This document shows positions 17,865 through 29,261 of a stretch of 64,000 bases of DNA, piece by piece. The stretch's first letter is position 1. Each line of letters opens with the position of its first letter. Both the position numbers and the translations under genes were made by a program. Source of the stretch: Planctomycetota bacterium (GTDB lineage Bacteria > Planctomycetota > Phycisphaerae > Phycisphaerales > UBA1924); contig CP053450.1 in assembly GCA_013285505.1 (NCBI GenBank), forward strand, positions 3,084,796 to 3,148,795, written 5' to 3'. The notes under the pieces are model-generated. The model saw only the letters and a program-made list of their open reading frames with translations, made no database searches and was not told the DNA's origin.

Positions 17865-18479
17865 TCACTCGGCAGCGGGCGCGGCCTCGGTCGTGCCCGC
17901 CTCGCCGTCCCCGGTCGCCGCGGCGGCCTCGGGGGCGGGACGCTTGTTCTTGAGCGAGGGATCGATCAGCTCGCCCTCGTCGTCGAATTCCATCTCGTCG
18001 CGGCCGTCGTCGTCCAGGGTGCGGTCGGGCTCGACGTGCAGCTTGATGTTCGCCTCGAGGTCCTTGGCAAACTTGATCAACACGTCGAAGTTGTCGATCC
18101 GCTTGATCGTGAACGGCAGCCGCACCTCGCGGGACTTGACAACAAACCCCTTCTCGCCCAAGGCGTCGGCGACGTCCTGCTGCGTGACCGAGCCGTAGAG
18201 GTGACCGAGGTCGTTGCACGAGCGGAGGATCGTCAGTTCGAGACCCTCCATCTTGCTGACCATGCTGCGGCGGTGCTCGAGCAGCGCTGCCTGCTCCTTC
18301 TCGGCCTCGGCGCGACGATCGGCGAGCTCGGTGAGCTTCTCCTTCGAGGGCGTCGTCGCGAGCTGGCGGGGGAGCAGGTAGTTGCGGGCAAAGCCCAGAC
18401 GGACGGTGACGACGTCACCAACGATGCCGAGGTTGTCGACGTTGTCGGTGAGCAGCAGTTGAACGGTCTTGGTAGCCAT
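17865..18479 (-). CDS. rplI: 50S ribosomal protein L9 with acidic C-terminal tail
   Basis: L9 binds 23S rRNA through its N-domain and extends from the ribosome by a long helix. The 204-residue product shows the N-domain (VQLLLTDNVDNLGIVGD, GFARNYLLPRQLA), the connecting helix (LADRRAEAEKEQAALLEHR) and the C-domain (LYGSVTQQDVADAL). After about residue 150 comes an additional 50-residue Asp/Glu- and Ala-rich tail not found in standard 150-residue L9. It is last in the rpsF-ssb-rplI group; rpsR, which usually lies between ssb and rplI, is absent. Confidence 0.95.
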   Translation of the reverse strand: MATKTVQLLLTDNVDNLGIVGDVVTVRLGFARNYLLPRQLATTPSKEKLTELADRRAEAEKEQAALLEHRRSMVSKMEGLELTILRSCNDLGHLYGSVTQQDVADALGEKGFVVKSREVRLPFTIKRIDNFDVLIKFAKDLEANIKLHVEPDRTLDDDGRDEMEFDDEGELIDPSLKNKRPAPEAAAATGDGEAGTTEAAPAAE

Positions 18480-18651
18480 GTGCGGTCCTTTCGCTGTCCT
18501 TTCCCCCGCCGACCGAGCGAGAGAAGTTCAGGAGCCCCGAGGGGCCCCAACGGTGCCGGGAGAGCCTACAGTCGGCTCCGCCCGTGAATGGTCGGCATGG
18601 TAGGCCCGCGCCGGTCCCCATGCCTCATCGCGTCCGCCGCCCGGGTGGGCG

Positions 18652-19122
18652 TCAGAACGGGATGTCGTCGTCCGGCGGGATGTCGTCGTAGGACTCCTGG
18701 CGTCCCCCTCCGCCATCGCCACCGCCCGAGCGGGCCCCGGCCGCGGCACGGCGTCCGCCGCCTCCGCCGCCGCCGCCCTCACCCCCGCCGCCGCCAACGA
18801 ACTCGAAGCCCTCGGCAACGACGAGCAGCTTGGAACGTTTCTGCCCGCTGTTCTTGTCTTCCCACTGATCGAGCCGGAGCCTGCCCTCGATGAAGGCCGG
18901 GCTCCCCTTGCTGTGGAACCTGGCGAAGGCCTCTGCGCGCGCACCGAACATCTCGCAGTCGATGAAGTTCGCCCGCTCCTGCCAGTTGCCGTCGCGGTCC
19001 TTGTAGCGTTCGTTCACCGCCAGCCCGAACTTGGCGATCGCCAGGTTGGATTGGGTGTGTCGCATCTCGACGTCCCGCGTCAGGTTGCCCATCAGCAGAA
19101 CCTTGTTGTAACTCCCAGCCAT
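18652..19122 (-). CDS. ssb: Single-stranded DNA-binding protein
   Basis: This 156-residue SSB coats single-stranded DNA in replication and repair. The OB-fold occupies about residues 1-105 (NKVLLMGNLTRDVEMRHT, FGLAVNERYKD, FIDCEMFGARAEAFARF, GSPAFIEGRLRLDQWEDK). A Gly-rich linker follows, and then the conserved acidic tip ending DDDIPF that recruits partner proteins. The ATG at 19120-19122 (MAGSYNKV) is the family start; the upstream in-frame sequence is non-conserved. It lies between rpsF and rplI. Confidence 0.95.
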   Translation of the reverse strand: MAGSYNKVLLMGNLTRDVEMRHTQSNLAIAKFGLAVNERYKDRDGNWQERANFIDCEMFGARAEAFARFHSKGSPAFIEGRLRLDQWEDKNSGQKRSKLLVVAEGFEFVGGGGGEGGGGGGGGRRAAAGARSGGGDGGGGRQESYDDIPPDDDIPF

Positions 19123-19251
19123 GAGACGGCCTCCGTCGCCAGTGCGGTGCGGCGCGATCGATGCCCTTCGCCGGGCCCCACGCCGCCCCGAAGTTTGGAA
19201 TGTGGAAGGATAGCACACACGAGGCGTGCGTCCGACCCCGGATCCTCCGAC

Positions 19252-19710
19252 TCACTCCGACGCGTCGGCAGAGCCCTCGTCCGAGGCCCCGGCGGCCACG
19301 GTCGCGGGCGCGGCGGCCTCGGCGGCGGCGGCCTTCTCGGCCTCCTGACGCCGCAGGTTGGCCTCGACGCCGAGCCCGGACCGGTCGTCCTGCAACGCGA
19401 TCTCCTCGTCGGAGAGGTGCTCGGCGTTGAGGATCATGACCCGCATGATCCGCTCGCCGAGGTTGCAGTCACGCTCGATGCCGGCCACGGCCGTGGTCGG
19501 CGCGCGGAAGTAGACAAGGAAGTAGACACCACGCCGCTGCTTCTCGATCTCGTAGGCGAGGCGACGCTCGTCCCACTTCTTCATCGCGACGATCTCGGCG
19601 TGGCTGCGGTGCAGGATCTCCTCGATGCGGGCCACGATGCTGCCGAGATCGGCGGCTTCGGACTGGCTCACGAGGAACATCGCTTCGTACATTCGGGTCT
19701 TGGCTGACAT
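19252..19710 (-). CDS. rpsF: 30S ribosomal protein S6 with Ala-rich tail
   Basis: S6 pairs with S18 on the 30S platform. The 152-residue product has the core ferredoxin-like fold in its first 100 residues (RMYEAMFLVSQSEA, EIVAMKKWDERRLAYEI, RGVYFLVYFRA, RIMRVMIL). A roughly 50-residue Ala/Glu-rich tail follows, which typical 95-135-residue S6 lacks or has shorter. It is first of the rpsF-ssb-rplI group. Confidence 0.95.
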   Translation of the reverse strand: MSAKTRMYEAMFLVSQSEAADLGSIVARIEEILHRSHAEIVAMKKWDERRLAYEIEKQRRGVYFLVYFRAPTTAVAGIERDCNLGERIMRVMILNAEHLSDEEIALQDDRSGLGVEANLRRQEAEKAAAAEAAAPATVAAGASDEGSADASE

Positions 19711-19767
19711 GGGTCGGGATACCTTTCACTGGGCCGGACGCGCCACCGCGCCGGCGTGGACTTGCTT

Positions 19768-20400
19768 CTAGGCCGCGCCCCAGCCGGCGTCGGCTTCGGG
19801 GTCCGCGTCGTTGCCCGGACTGGGCTCGGATTTGATCTTGGAATTGAACCGGTTCATCGCCGCGTCGATACCCGACGCGACGAACGTCTCGACCGCCGCG
19901 GCCGCGGTCTCGATCGAAGAGGCCAGGCCGTCCCGCTCCTCCTCGGCAAATCGTGACAGCACAAACGCCGCCTGATCGAACATCGGCGGCTTGGGGCCAA
20001 TGCCCACGCGGCACCGCGGGTAGTCCGCCGAGCCGAGCCGACGCTCGATATCGGAGAGCCCGTTGTGCCCGCCCGCCCCGCCGCCGGGACGGAGCCGCAC
20101 CGAGCCGACCGGCAGGGCCAGATCGTCGGTGATGACCAACAGATCGCTGACCGGCACCTTGTAGAACTGCACCGCCTGCAGCACGGACTGGCCCGAGAGG
20201 TTCATGAACGTCATGGGCTTGAGCAGCAGACACTTGGTCGAGGCGATCGACGCCTCCACCCCGTCCGCCTGGAAGCGGGACTTGACCACCGCGCCGGGCG
20301 CGTGGCGTTCCACGAGGCGATCGATCGCCATGAACCCGGCGTTGTGCCGCGTCTTGACGTACTGCGCTCCGGGATTGCCAAGGCCAACGATCAGCTTCAT
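19768..20400 (-). CDS. pth: Peptidyl-tRNA hydrolase
   Basis: Pth frees tRNA from peptidyl-tRNAs released by stalled ribosomes. The 210-residue product has the family landmarks MKLIVGLGNPGAQYVKTRHN (catalytic His at residue 19), LLKPMTFMNLSGQSV (substrate-binding Asn), ITDDLALPVGSVRLRPGG (catalytic Asp) and GGHNGLSDIERRLGS. The ATG at 20398-20400 gives the canonical start. It lies directly after rplY in the conserved glmU-prs-rplY-pth order. Confidence 0.95.
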   Translation of the reverse strand: MKLIVGLGNPGAQYVKTRHNAGFMAIDRLVERHAPGAVVKSRFQADGVEASIASTKCLLLKPMTFMNLSGQSVLQAVQFYKVPVSDLLVITDDLALPVGSVRLRPGGGAGGHNGLSDIERRLGSADYPRCRVGIGPKPPMFDQAAFVLSRFAEEERDGLASSIETAAAAVETFVASGIDAAMNRFNSKIKSEPSPGNDADPEADAGWGAA

Positions 20401-20462
20401 GACGGTGTGCTCTCCATAAACTCCGCGGCGAATCCGGCTCGGGCCGGCGCGACCGCGGGCGA

Positions 20463-21114
20463 TTAGTCGTCGTCTTCCTTCTTCTCGGTGATGACCTCGG
20501 GCTCGGCGGCACCGCTGACCTCGCCGCTCTCGTCGGTCTCTTCCTCTTCGATCGACTGCACGATGATCTGCGCGATGATCAGCTCGGGGTCCGAGAGCAA
20601 CTTCATCGTGTCCAGCGGGAGCTTGATGTCGCTGGCGTGGAGCGCCTCGCCGGCCTCGAGCCCGCTGATGTCCACCTCGAGGAAGTCCGGCAGGTTGGCC
20701 ACCTTGCACTCGATCTCCACCTCGTTGGTCGGGTGCATGAGCAGCGCGCCCGTGGCCTTGAGACCGACCGCCTCGCCCACCAGGTGGATCGTCACGTTCA
20801 CCTCGATGCGGCTCTTCCAGATCGACGCGGGCAAAGTCGGCGTGGACCACGTTGGTCCCCAGGTAGTCAAACTGCAGGTCTTTGACCAGCACGTTCTGGA
20901 CCTCGCTCTGGCCCTCGATCTGGAGCTGGAGGATCTTCTCGCCCTTGTGCAGGTAACGGAGCGTCTCCTTGGCGTCCACGGAAACCGGCAGCGGCTCGGC
21001 GCCGTGCCCGTAGACGATCGCGGGGAGCCCGCCGGCCTGGCGGATCCGGTTGCTGTACCGCGTGCCGACCTTCTCGCGACGGGAGGCGGTGAGGAGTGGT
21101 GCGTTCTCGTGCAT
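20463..21114 (-). CDS. rplY: 50S ribosomal protein L25/general stress protein Ctc (single frameshift)
   Basis: L25/Ctc binds 5S rRNA. The first about 100 residues (ASRREKVGTRYSNRIRQAG, GGLPAIVYGHGAEPLPVSV, FDYLGTNVVHADFARVDLE) are in one frame. The rest (IEVNVTIHLVGEAVGLKATG, LEVDISGLEAGEALHASDI) and an acidic tail (IEEEETDESGE) are in another. The break is at the GG at 20810-20811 (CC on the coding strand). Removing one C restores a normal TL5/CTC-type protein. Because the sequence on both sides is intact and family-like, I think a sequence error is more likely than a pseudogene. The neighbours prs and pth are normal. Confidence 0.88.
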
Positions 21115-21166
21115 GGTGTTCTTCCTTCTCTTTTCTGTGACTTCTGGGTGTGTGATGTGGCCCGAC

Positions 21167-22150
21167 TCAGCGCTTCGTCCCGGCGGTGCGCTCGAAGAGT
21201 TCGCTGAGCGAGAGGTTGTTGTGGATACGGTGAATCGCCTCGCCGACGAGGTCGCCGACGCTCAAGACCTGCAGCTTCTCGGAGAGCCCGTCCAGGCGGC
21301 CCTCGGTGGGGATCGTGTCGGTGATGACGAGCTTCGAGATCGGCGAGGCTTTGATCCGCTCGATCGCGCTGCCGCTCAGGACGCCGTGCGTCGCCGCCGC
21401 GATCACGTCGGTCGCGCCGTGCTCGAGCACGAGCTTCGCGGCCTCGCAGATCGTGCCGCCGGTCGAGATCATGTCATCGAACATGAGCACCGTCTTGCCC
21501 TTGACCGACCCGATGATGTGCTCGGTGACGACCTCGGTGCCCGACACACGCCGCTTGTTGATGATCGCCAGATCGCCGCCGAGCAGGTTGGCAAAGCCCT
21601 CGGCCACCTTCACGTTGCCGACGTCCGGGCTCACCAGGCACAGGTCGCCCAACTCGTGCCGGATCGACTCGAAGTAGTCGAGGAACACCGGCGTCGCCGT
21701 GAGGTGGTCGAACGGGAGATCGAAGAACCCCTGGATCTGGGCCGCGTGAAGGTCGATCGCGAGCACCCGGTCGGTCCGCGCCGCGGTGATCATGTTGGCG
21801 ACGAGCTTGGCCGTGATCGGCACGCGCCCCTCGTCCTTGCGGTCCTGACGGCCGTAGCCGAAGTAGGGCGTCACGATCGTCACGCGCCGGGCGCTGGCCC
21901 GCTTGAGACAGTCGATAAAGACCAGCAGCTCCATCAGGTTGTCGTTGACCGGCGAGCACGTCGAGATCACGACAAAGCAGTCGCGCCCGCGGACGTCCTC
22001 CTCCAGCTTCACCAGCAGTTCACCGTCGGGGAAAATGTTCGTTCTCGCCTCGCCGATGGGCTGGCCGATGTGCTCGCACGCCCGCTCGGCGAGCGCCCGG
22101 GAGTTCCGGCCGGCAAAGACCTTGAGCGTGTGATTGGTGTCCATGGTCAT
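21167..22150 (-). CDS. prs: Ribose-phosphate pyrophosphokinase
   Basis: This 327-residue enzyme makes PRPP from ribose 5-phosphate and ATP for nucleotide, His and Trp synthesis. It shows the family core: EARTNIFPDGELLVKL, VTIVTPYFGYGRQDRKD (flexible loop), VLAIDLHAAQIQGFFDLPFD, and the PRPP-binding loop VLMFDDMISTGGT. The ATG ending at 22150 overlaps the glmU stop in an ATGA arrangement; a second ATG two codons later is equally possible. Confidence 0.95.
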   Translation of the reverse strand: MTMDTNHTLKVFAGRNSRALAERACEHIGQPIGEARTNIFPDGELLVKLEEDVRGRDCFVVISTCSPVNDNLMELLVFIDCLKRASARRVTIVTPYFGYGRQDRKDEGRVPITAKLVANMITAARTDRVLAIDLHAAQIQGFFDLPFDHLTATPVFLDYFESIRHELGDLCLVSPDVGNVKVAEGFANLLGGDLAIINKRRVSGTEVVTEHIIGSVKGKTVLMFDDMISTGGTICEAAKLVLEHGATDVIAAATHGVLSGSAIERIKASPISKLVITDTIPTEGRLDGLSEKLQVLSVGDLVGEAIHRIHNNLSLSELFERTAGTKR

Positions 22151-22950
22151 CCGACGGCCCCTGTGCTCGAGTGTGCGAGCCGATCACGCAGGATGCGGTC
22201 GACCTCGGCGAGTTGTTCTGGCGTGTTGATGCTCAGCACGTCCTCGGGCGGCACCGCGTCGATCACCTCGACACGCTCACCCGACCCCATCAGGATCGCC
22301 GGCACGTCGGTGATGTAGTACTCACCCGACGCCTCGTTCCGCTCGACCCGTGCCAGCGCGCTCTGCATCGACGCCAGCCCGAAGCAGTAATAGCTCGGGT
22401 TGACCTCACAGATCGAGAGCTGCTCCGGCGTGGCGTTCTTCTGCTCGACGATACCGACAAGCCGACCCTCGCCGTCGCGGACGATGCGGCCGTACCCCGT
22501 GGGGTCCTCGATCACGCTCGTCGCGAGCGTCGCCGACGCACCGGTCCGCCGGTGAAGCCCCAGCAGCGCGTCCAGTGTCTGGGTCCGGATCAACGGGCCG
22601 TCCCCCGCCAACACCAGCACGGGTGTGTTGTCGTCCAGCCCGGTCAACTCATCCGCGGCACACTGCACCGCGTGGCCGGTGCCGAGTTGCTCGGCCTGCA
22701 CGGCGTACCGCACCCGATCCCCGAACCCCTGCAACGCGTCTCGAACGCGCTGCTGCTCGTAGCCGACCACCGCGATCACCCGAGAGCACCCGGCCCGGAA
22801 ACACGCGTCAACCACGTGGCAGACCATCGGCCGGCCAGCCACCTCGTGCACGACCTTCGGCAGATCCGAACGCATGCGCGTGCCCTTGCCCGCGGCCATG
22901 ACGACCGCAACGGGATCAGGAGAACAGCTTGTGTCGATGGGCTCGCTCAT
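22147..22950 (-). CDS. GlmU-type nucleotidyltransferase (uridylyltransferase domain only)
   Basis: The 267-residue product matches the N-terminal sugar-nucleotide pyrophosphorylase half of GlmU. It has VVMAAGKGTRMRSDLPKVVH (nucleotide loop), QAEQLGTGHAVQCA, VLVLAGDGPLI, and IVEQKNATPEQ with EVNPSYYCF. The C-terminal left-handed beta-helix acetyltransferase domain of full GlmU is absent, so it probably supplies only UDP-GlcNAc formation, with the acetyltransferase encoded elsewhere. Start chosen at 22950 (MSEPID); an ATG at 22980 is possible. It leads the glmU-prs-rplY-pth group. Confidence 0.88.
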   Translation of the reverse strand: MSEPIDTSCSPDPVAVVMAAGKGTRMRSDLPKVVHEVAGRPMVCHVVDACFRAGCSRVIAVVGYEQQRVRDALQGFGDRVRYAVQAEQLGTGHAVQCAADELTGLDDNTPVLVLAGDGPLIRTQTLDALLGLHRRTGASATLATSVIEDPTGYGRIVRDGEGRLVGIVEQKNATPEQLSICEVNPSYYCFGLASMQSALARVERNEASGEYYITDVPAILMGSGERVEVIDAVPPEDVLSINTPEQLAEVDRILRDRLAHSSTGAVG

Positions 22951-22995
22951 ACGTCGCGGTGAGGACTCGCCAAAAACCATCAGGAAGCGTCGAAA

Positions 22996-23066
22996 TTACC
23001 CGGCCGGGACTCGAACCCAGACTCTCAGTACCAAAAACTGATGTGCTACCATTACACTACCGGGCA
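22996..23066 (-). tRNA. tRNA-Gln (anticodon TTG)
   Basis: A 71-base cloverleaf reads on the minus strand. The acceptor is TGCCCGG/CCGGGTA with one G-U pair. The D-arm is around AGTGTAATGGTAGCAC. The anticodon stem is TCAGT/ACTGA around loop TTTTGGT, giving anticodon TTG, and the T-arm is CTGGG TTCGAGT CCCGG. The discriminator is A, and CCA is not encoded. It lies just upstream of the glmU-type gene on the same strand. Confidence 0.93.
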
Positions 23067-23517
23067 GTAGCGCTGCCGCCGGCCGTCCGCCGGTGCCGAC
23101 CCTCGCACATCGCGATGAGATGCCCGGACCGCACACAGCCGACAAACTCGATGGGTTTCAGACGTTCGTCCCGCGTCTCCTTTGCTGCACTGTCGCGGAC
23201 CGGTCTCCGAGAGACCGTCCCGCGCGAGAACCACGTTTCCACGCGGTTCGCAGCCCCCGGCACGCACCGTGCCGGAAAGAAGACGACGACCGCGGCGGTA
23301 GCCGGGCCGCGTGCCCGACTCAGAGCTGGAACGTGCGGGCCGCAGAGGGTCTGAAATCCAGACCACCTCTATGAGCACGCCCCATGATCGCGCCTCAGCC
23401 GGACGGGCTCACGCCCTCGACGTCCGTCGCGATCGGCTCCCAAGAAAGAAACCAAGACGGGGAAGTATCGCCCCCCCCCGGGCCCGGGTCAAAGGCGAAC
23501 CCCGGCGGGATTGCCGA
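23067..23517. other. Intergenic stretch upstream of tRNA-Gln
   Basis: About 450 bases contain no recognisable gene or RNA. A run of nine C followed by GGGCCCGGG at about 23470-23488 is the only notable pattern. The promoter of tRNA-Gln and the downstream glmU group presumably lies here. Confidence 0.4.
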
Positions 23518-24644
23518 TCAGGCCTCCCCAGACTCCGGATCAGCCTCATCCTCCGGCTCGTCGCGGTCCAGAGTCGACTCTCCGATCACGTCATAACAGG
23601 TCGCCAGCAGGCCCAGAAGCGGGAATCGCCACTCCTTGAACGGGCTCGGCCCGAGCCGCCGGAGCAGCGGGTGGCTGGCCGCCGGAGGCTCAATCGGCGT
23701 GGGAATTGCGTCCAGCCCAGGCCCGGCCTGCCAGAACCGGTCCAGACACTCAGCCAAGGGCAAACCACGGGCCGAGGGAGCCTCGGGGACGTGGGCCTCG
23801 TAGACCGGCGTGGGGATCGCCGAGGGCTCCTCCGCGTCGCCCTGCTCGCGGATCTGGTTCAGCAGCGCCTCGCCCGTCGAGCCCCGGAGCTCGCACAGCA
23901 GGAACGCCCGCTCCTGCACGCGGTCGGCCACCATCGCCATGAGTGTGCAGGCGTGCTTGCACCAGCCCGCCGAATGCCCGCAGGTGCAGCTGACCTTCAC
24001 ATCCTCCGCCGTGGGCACCAGCGGCCGCCCCACTCCCGCAAAAAGCCCGTCCACGCGGTCCGAGATCTCCCCGGCCAGCAGGCCGGCGGTATAGATCGCT
24101 TCCCCGGCCATCCGCTTCGAGGCCGATTCCCAGACCTCCGGAGGGATCGGCGAGAACTGCAGCGACGTGGCGTAGGGCCGATCGGCCCGCCCCTGCACCG
24201 ACGCGGACGCCAGCACACCGCCGATCTCCACGCTGACGATCTGCCCGCGTCTGGCGTAGTCCATCCCCTCGGCGAAGTCCTCAGCCGCCGCCATGCTGCT
24301 GGCCAGCAGCAGCAACCGGCGGGCGATCGAGGACTCCGGCTCGCTCGCCCCCGCCCATTTCACCCGCACCCCGCTCTTGACCTTGCGCGGGTGCATCGTC
24401 ATGCCCGGCCGCGTCCGACGGGGCGGGTGAGGCTCGAACATCCCCTGCTGACCGGGGCGCGCCGGAGCGGCTCCGTCGGCGGAGGTGCCCGGCGACTCGG
24501 CCTGCTTCGATGAGTCCGGCGCATTGGCTGCGTCGGTCGTCGGCGTCGCGGCGGGGCTCCGCTCGGCACCTTCGCCGGCCGGCGTTGTTGGCTCGGTCGG
24601 CGGCGTGGGCACCGGCGATGGCGTGTCTGGTGTCTCTGGCGTGG

Positions 24645-24648
<4 letters not shown>
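23518..24648 (-). CDS. SWIM zinc-finger protein, partner of the adjacent SNF2 helicase
   Basis: The roughly 376-residue product has a Pro/Thr/Ala-rich N-terminus and a central SWIM zinc-finger region. The zinc motif, VSCTCGHSAGWCKHACTLM (CxC then CxH), lies near residues 220-240. SWIM domains bind DNA or proteins, and in bacteria they often sit beside or inside SWI2/SNF2 ATPases. The start (MTTPETPDT) overlaps the end of the helicase gene by four bases, so the two are translationally coupled. The C-terminal region is acidic and unrecognised. Confidence 0.85.
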
Positions 24649-27825
<3,177 letters not shown>

Positions 27826-27897
27826 CGGGTGTCGGCCTCCTCCTTGAGCACCAGCGACCGGGGACACCACCCCGGCCACAGACCCCCGACCAAACAA

Positions 27898-27970
27898 TGA
27901 GGGCGCAGGGACTCGAACCCTGGACCCGCGGATTAAAAGTCCGCTGCTCTACCAACTGAGCTACGCCCTC
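27898..27970 (-). tRNA. tRNA-Lys (anticodon TTT)
   Basis: A 73-base cloverleaf on the minus strand has acceptor GAGGGCG/CGCCCTC, D-arm AGCTCAGTTGGTAGAGC, anticodon stem GCGGA/TCCGC around loop CTTTTAA (anticodon TTT), T-arm CAGGG TTCGAGT CCCTG and discriminator A. CCA is not encoded. It lies about 70 bases upstream of the helicase gene. Confidence 0.96.
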
Positions 27971-28103
27971 GGGGACTGCCATTCTAGCCACGCACTTCGA
28001 TGTTCTCCGCTGAAGCGGACGATCGGGCCGCCGCGGCAGGCCCCCTGGCCCGACCAGGCCCCCCACCGATGCCCCGTCGGGCACCTGGCTCAGCAGAAGC
28101 GTC

Positions 28104-28133
28104 GGTGCCACGATGCACGAGGTGCGTCGTGCC
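28104..28133. repeat. REP-like palindrome 1
   Basis: Imperfect inverted repeat with arms GGTGCCACGATGCAC and GTGCGTCGTGCC, the same family as those at 28162, 28781, 28826, 28886, 28945 and 29005. It lies upstream of the transposase gene. Confidence 0.75.
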
Positions 28134-28161
28134 GAAGGCCTCCTTGCCCCCGGCACACTCC

Positions 28162-28196
28162 CGGCACGACGCAGCAAAGCTGCATCGTGGCACCGG
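28162..28196. repeat. REP-like palindrome 2
   Basis: Arms CGGCACGACGCAGC and GCTGCATCGTGGCACCGG, in the opposite orientation to palindrome 1. The pair brackets 28104-28196 immediately upstream of the transposase, resembling an inverted REP doublet (BIME-like). Confidence 0.75.
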
Positions 28197-28236
28197 CCCC
28201 GCTTGCATCCTCAGGCGGACGCCATACGCTCGGCCG

Positions 28237-28770
28237 ATGGACAATCTTCGCAAGACGCTCCGTCGATACGAAGACGGCCGCGCCCGATTTGTCACGTTCT
28301 CCACCTACCGCCGCCTGCCCCTCCTGGCCAACAACGCGATCAAGGACCGATTCGCCTCACACCTGGCCCACGTCCGGGTGCAAGCCGGCCTGCGCCTGTT
28401 TGCCTGGGTCGTCATGCCCGAACATGTACACCTGGTCTTCTTGCCGGGCGAGCAGAGCGGCTCGACAGTTCTGAATGGGCTGAAGTCCCCGTTTGCCCGC
28501 GAGGTGCTCGCTCGCTGGCGCGAACTCGAGGCTCCGATCCTTGATCGCGTCACCGACGATGCCGGCCGCCAACGGTTCTGGCAGAGGGGCGGCGGCTACG
28601 ACCGCAACATCCGCGACAAAGACGAACTCGTCGAGAAGATCGGGTACGTTGACGAGAACCCGGTACGCCGCGGGCTGGTCGTCCGCCCCGAGCAGTGGGC
28701 GTGGTCCTCCGCCCGATGGCACCACGGCGACTGCACAGGCCCGGTCCCCATCGACCCCATCCCCTGGTAA
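28237..28770 (+). CDS. REP-associated tyrosine transposase (RAYT, Y1/HUH family)
   Basis: The 177-residue product belongs to the TnpA_REP family, single-domain HUH nucleases that cut single-stranded REP hairpins. The HUH motif is MPEHVHLVFLP (near residues 58-68). The C-terminal family segments are YVDENPVRRGLV and WAWSSARWH. Length is usual for RAYTs. The ATG at 28237 (MDNLRKTLRRYEDG) matches family starts; upstream in-frame sequence is the REP region and should not be coding. It is flanked by at least seven REP-like palindromes, the arrangement expected of a RAYT with its target REPs. No IS ends are seen, so this is a domesticated-type element. Confidence 0.9.
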   Translation: MDNLRKTLRRYEDGRARFVTFSTYRRLPLLANNAIKDRFASHLAHVRVQAGLRLFAWVVMPEHVHLVFLPGEQSGSTVLNGLKSPFAREVLARWRELEAPILDRVTDDAGRQRFWQRGGGYDRNIRDKDELVEKIGYVDENPVRRGLVVRPEQWAWSSARWHHGDCTGPVPIDPIPW

Positions 28771-28780
28771 GCCCGGTGCC

Positions 28781-28814
28781 CGGTGCCACGATGCGGCTTT
28801 GCCGCGTCGTGCCG
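28781..28814. repeat. REP-like palindrome 3
   Basis: Begins 11 bases after the transposase stop: CGGTGCCACGATGCGGC, a short loop, and GCCGCGTCGTGCCGG. First of the downstream array. Confidence 0.78.
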
Positions 28815-28825
28815 GATCCCGGAAC

Positions 28826-28857
28826 CGGTGCCACGATGCGGCTTGCCGCGTCGTGCC
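28826..28857. repeat. REP-like palindrome 4
   Basis: CGGTGCCACGATGCGGC, loop TT, GCCGCGTCGTGCCG. Essentially identical to the palindrome at 28945. Confidence 0.78.
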
Positions 28858-28885
28858 GAGGTGCGGGACCCCGTGTCAAACCATC

Positions 28886-28918
28886 ACGGCACGACGCACT
28901 CCGTGCATCGTGGCACCG
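28886..28918. repeat. REP-like palindrome 5
   Basis: ACGGCACGACGCACT then CCGTGCATCGTGGCACCGG, inverted relative to palindrome 4 and forming a doublet with it. Confidence 0.75.
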
Positions 28919-28944
28919 GGCTGCGTGGTGCCGGATCCCGGAAT

Positions 28945-28976
28945 CGGTGCCACGATGCGGCTTGCCGCGTCGTGCC
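28945..28976. repeat. REP-like palindrome 6
   Basis: Second-unit copy of palindrome 4 with identical arms (CGGTGCCACGATGCGGC and GCCGCGTCGTGCCG). Confidence 0.78.
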
Positions 28977-29004
28977 GAGGTGCGGGACCCCAACTCAATC
29001 CATC

Positions 29005-29037
29005 ACGGCACGACGCACTATGTGCATCGTGGCACCG
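29005..29037. repeat. REP-like palindrome 7
   Basis: Second-unit copy of palindrome 5, with loop ATG in place of CCG. A further degenerate copy (29089-29123, ACGGCGCATCGTACTTCG...) follows. Confidence 0.72.
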
Positions 29038-29261
29038 GGCGGACGATGGGGCCGTGGCGGCGGGCCCGCCGGCCCCACGTCAAGACATTACGGCGCATCG
29101 TACTTCGTACTTTGTGGCACCGGGCATCGTGGCACCAGGCATCGGGGCACCGAGCACCGCTGCGCTTGAGCCCAACCCCGCAATTCGCGGCAATCCGGCA
29201 GAATCTGCCGACGAATCGGCCCGATGGACCGGGCAACGGCGGCGGAGCACCCGTCAACGGT

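Larger units (their letters stand above)
28811..29048. repeat. Two tandem copies of a 119-bp unit containing REP pairs
   Basis: The unit starting GCCGGATCCCGGAA at 28811 recurs at 28930, with long identical stretches including GAGGTGCGGGACCC. Each unit holds one palindrome in each orientation (28826/28886 and 28945/29005). The second unit ends near 29048, where similarity fades. A recent tandem duplication of a REP doublet is the simplest reading. Confidence 0.75.

Noticed and set aside
20800..20820. Programmed frameshifting in rplY and other genes
   Set aside because: The break sites share only a C/G run. I see no common slippery heptamer, stimulatory hairpin or internal ribosome-binding site, and the affected genes belong to families not known for frameshifting.
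28104..29123. An insertion sequence around the Y1 transposase
   Set aside because: There are no terminal IS200/IS605-type subterminal hairpin ends with conserved boundaries and no tnpB; the palindromes and protein fit the REP/RAYT type instead.
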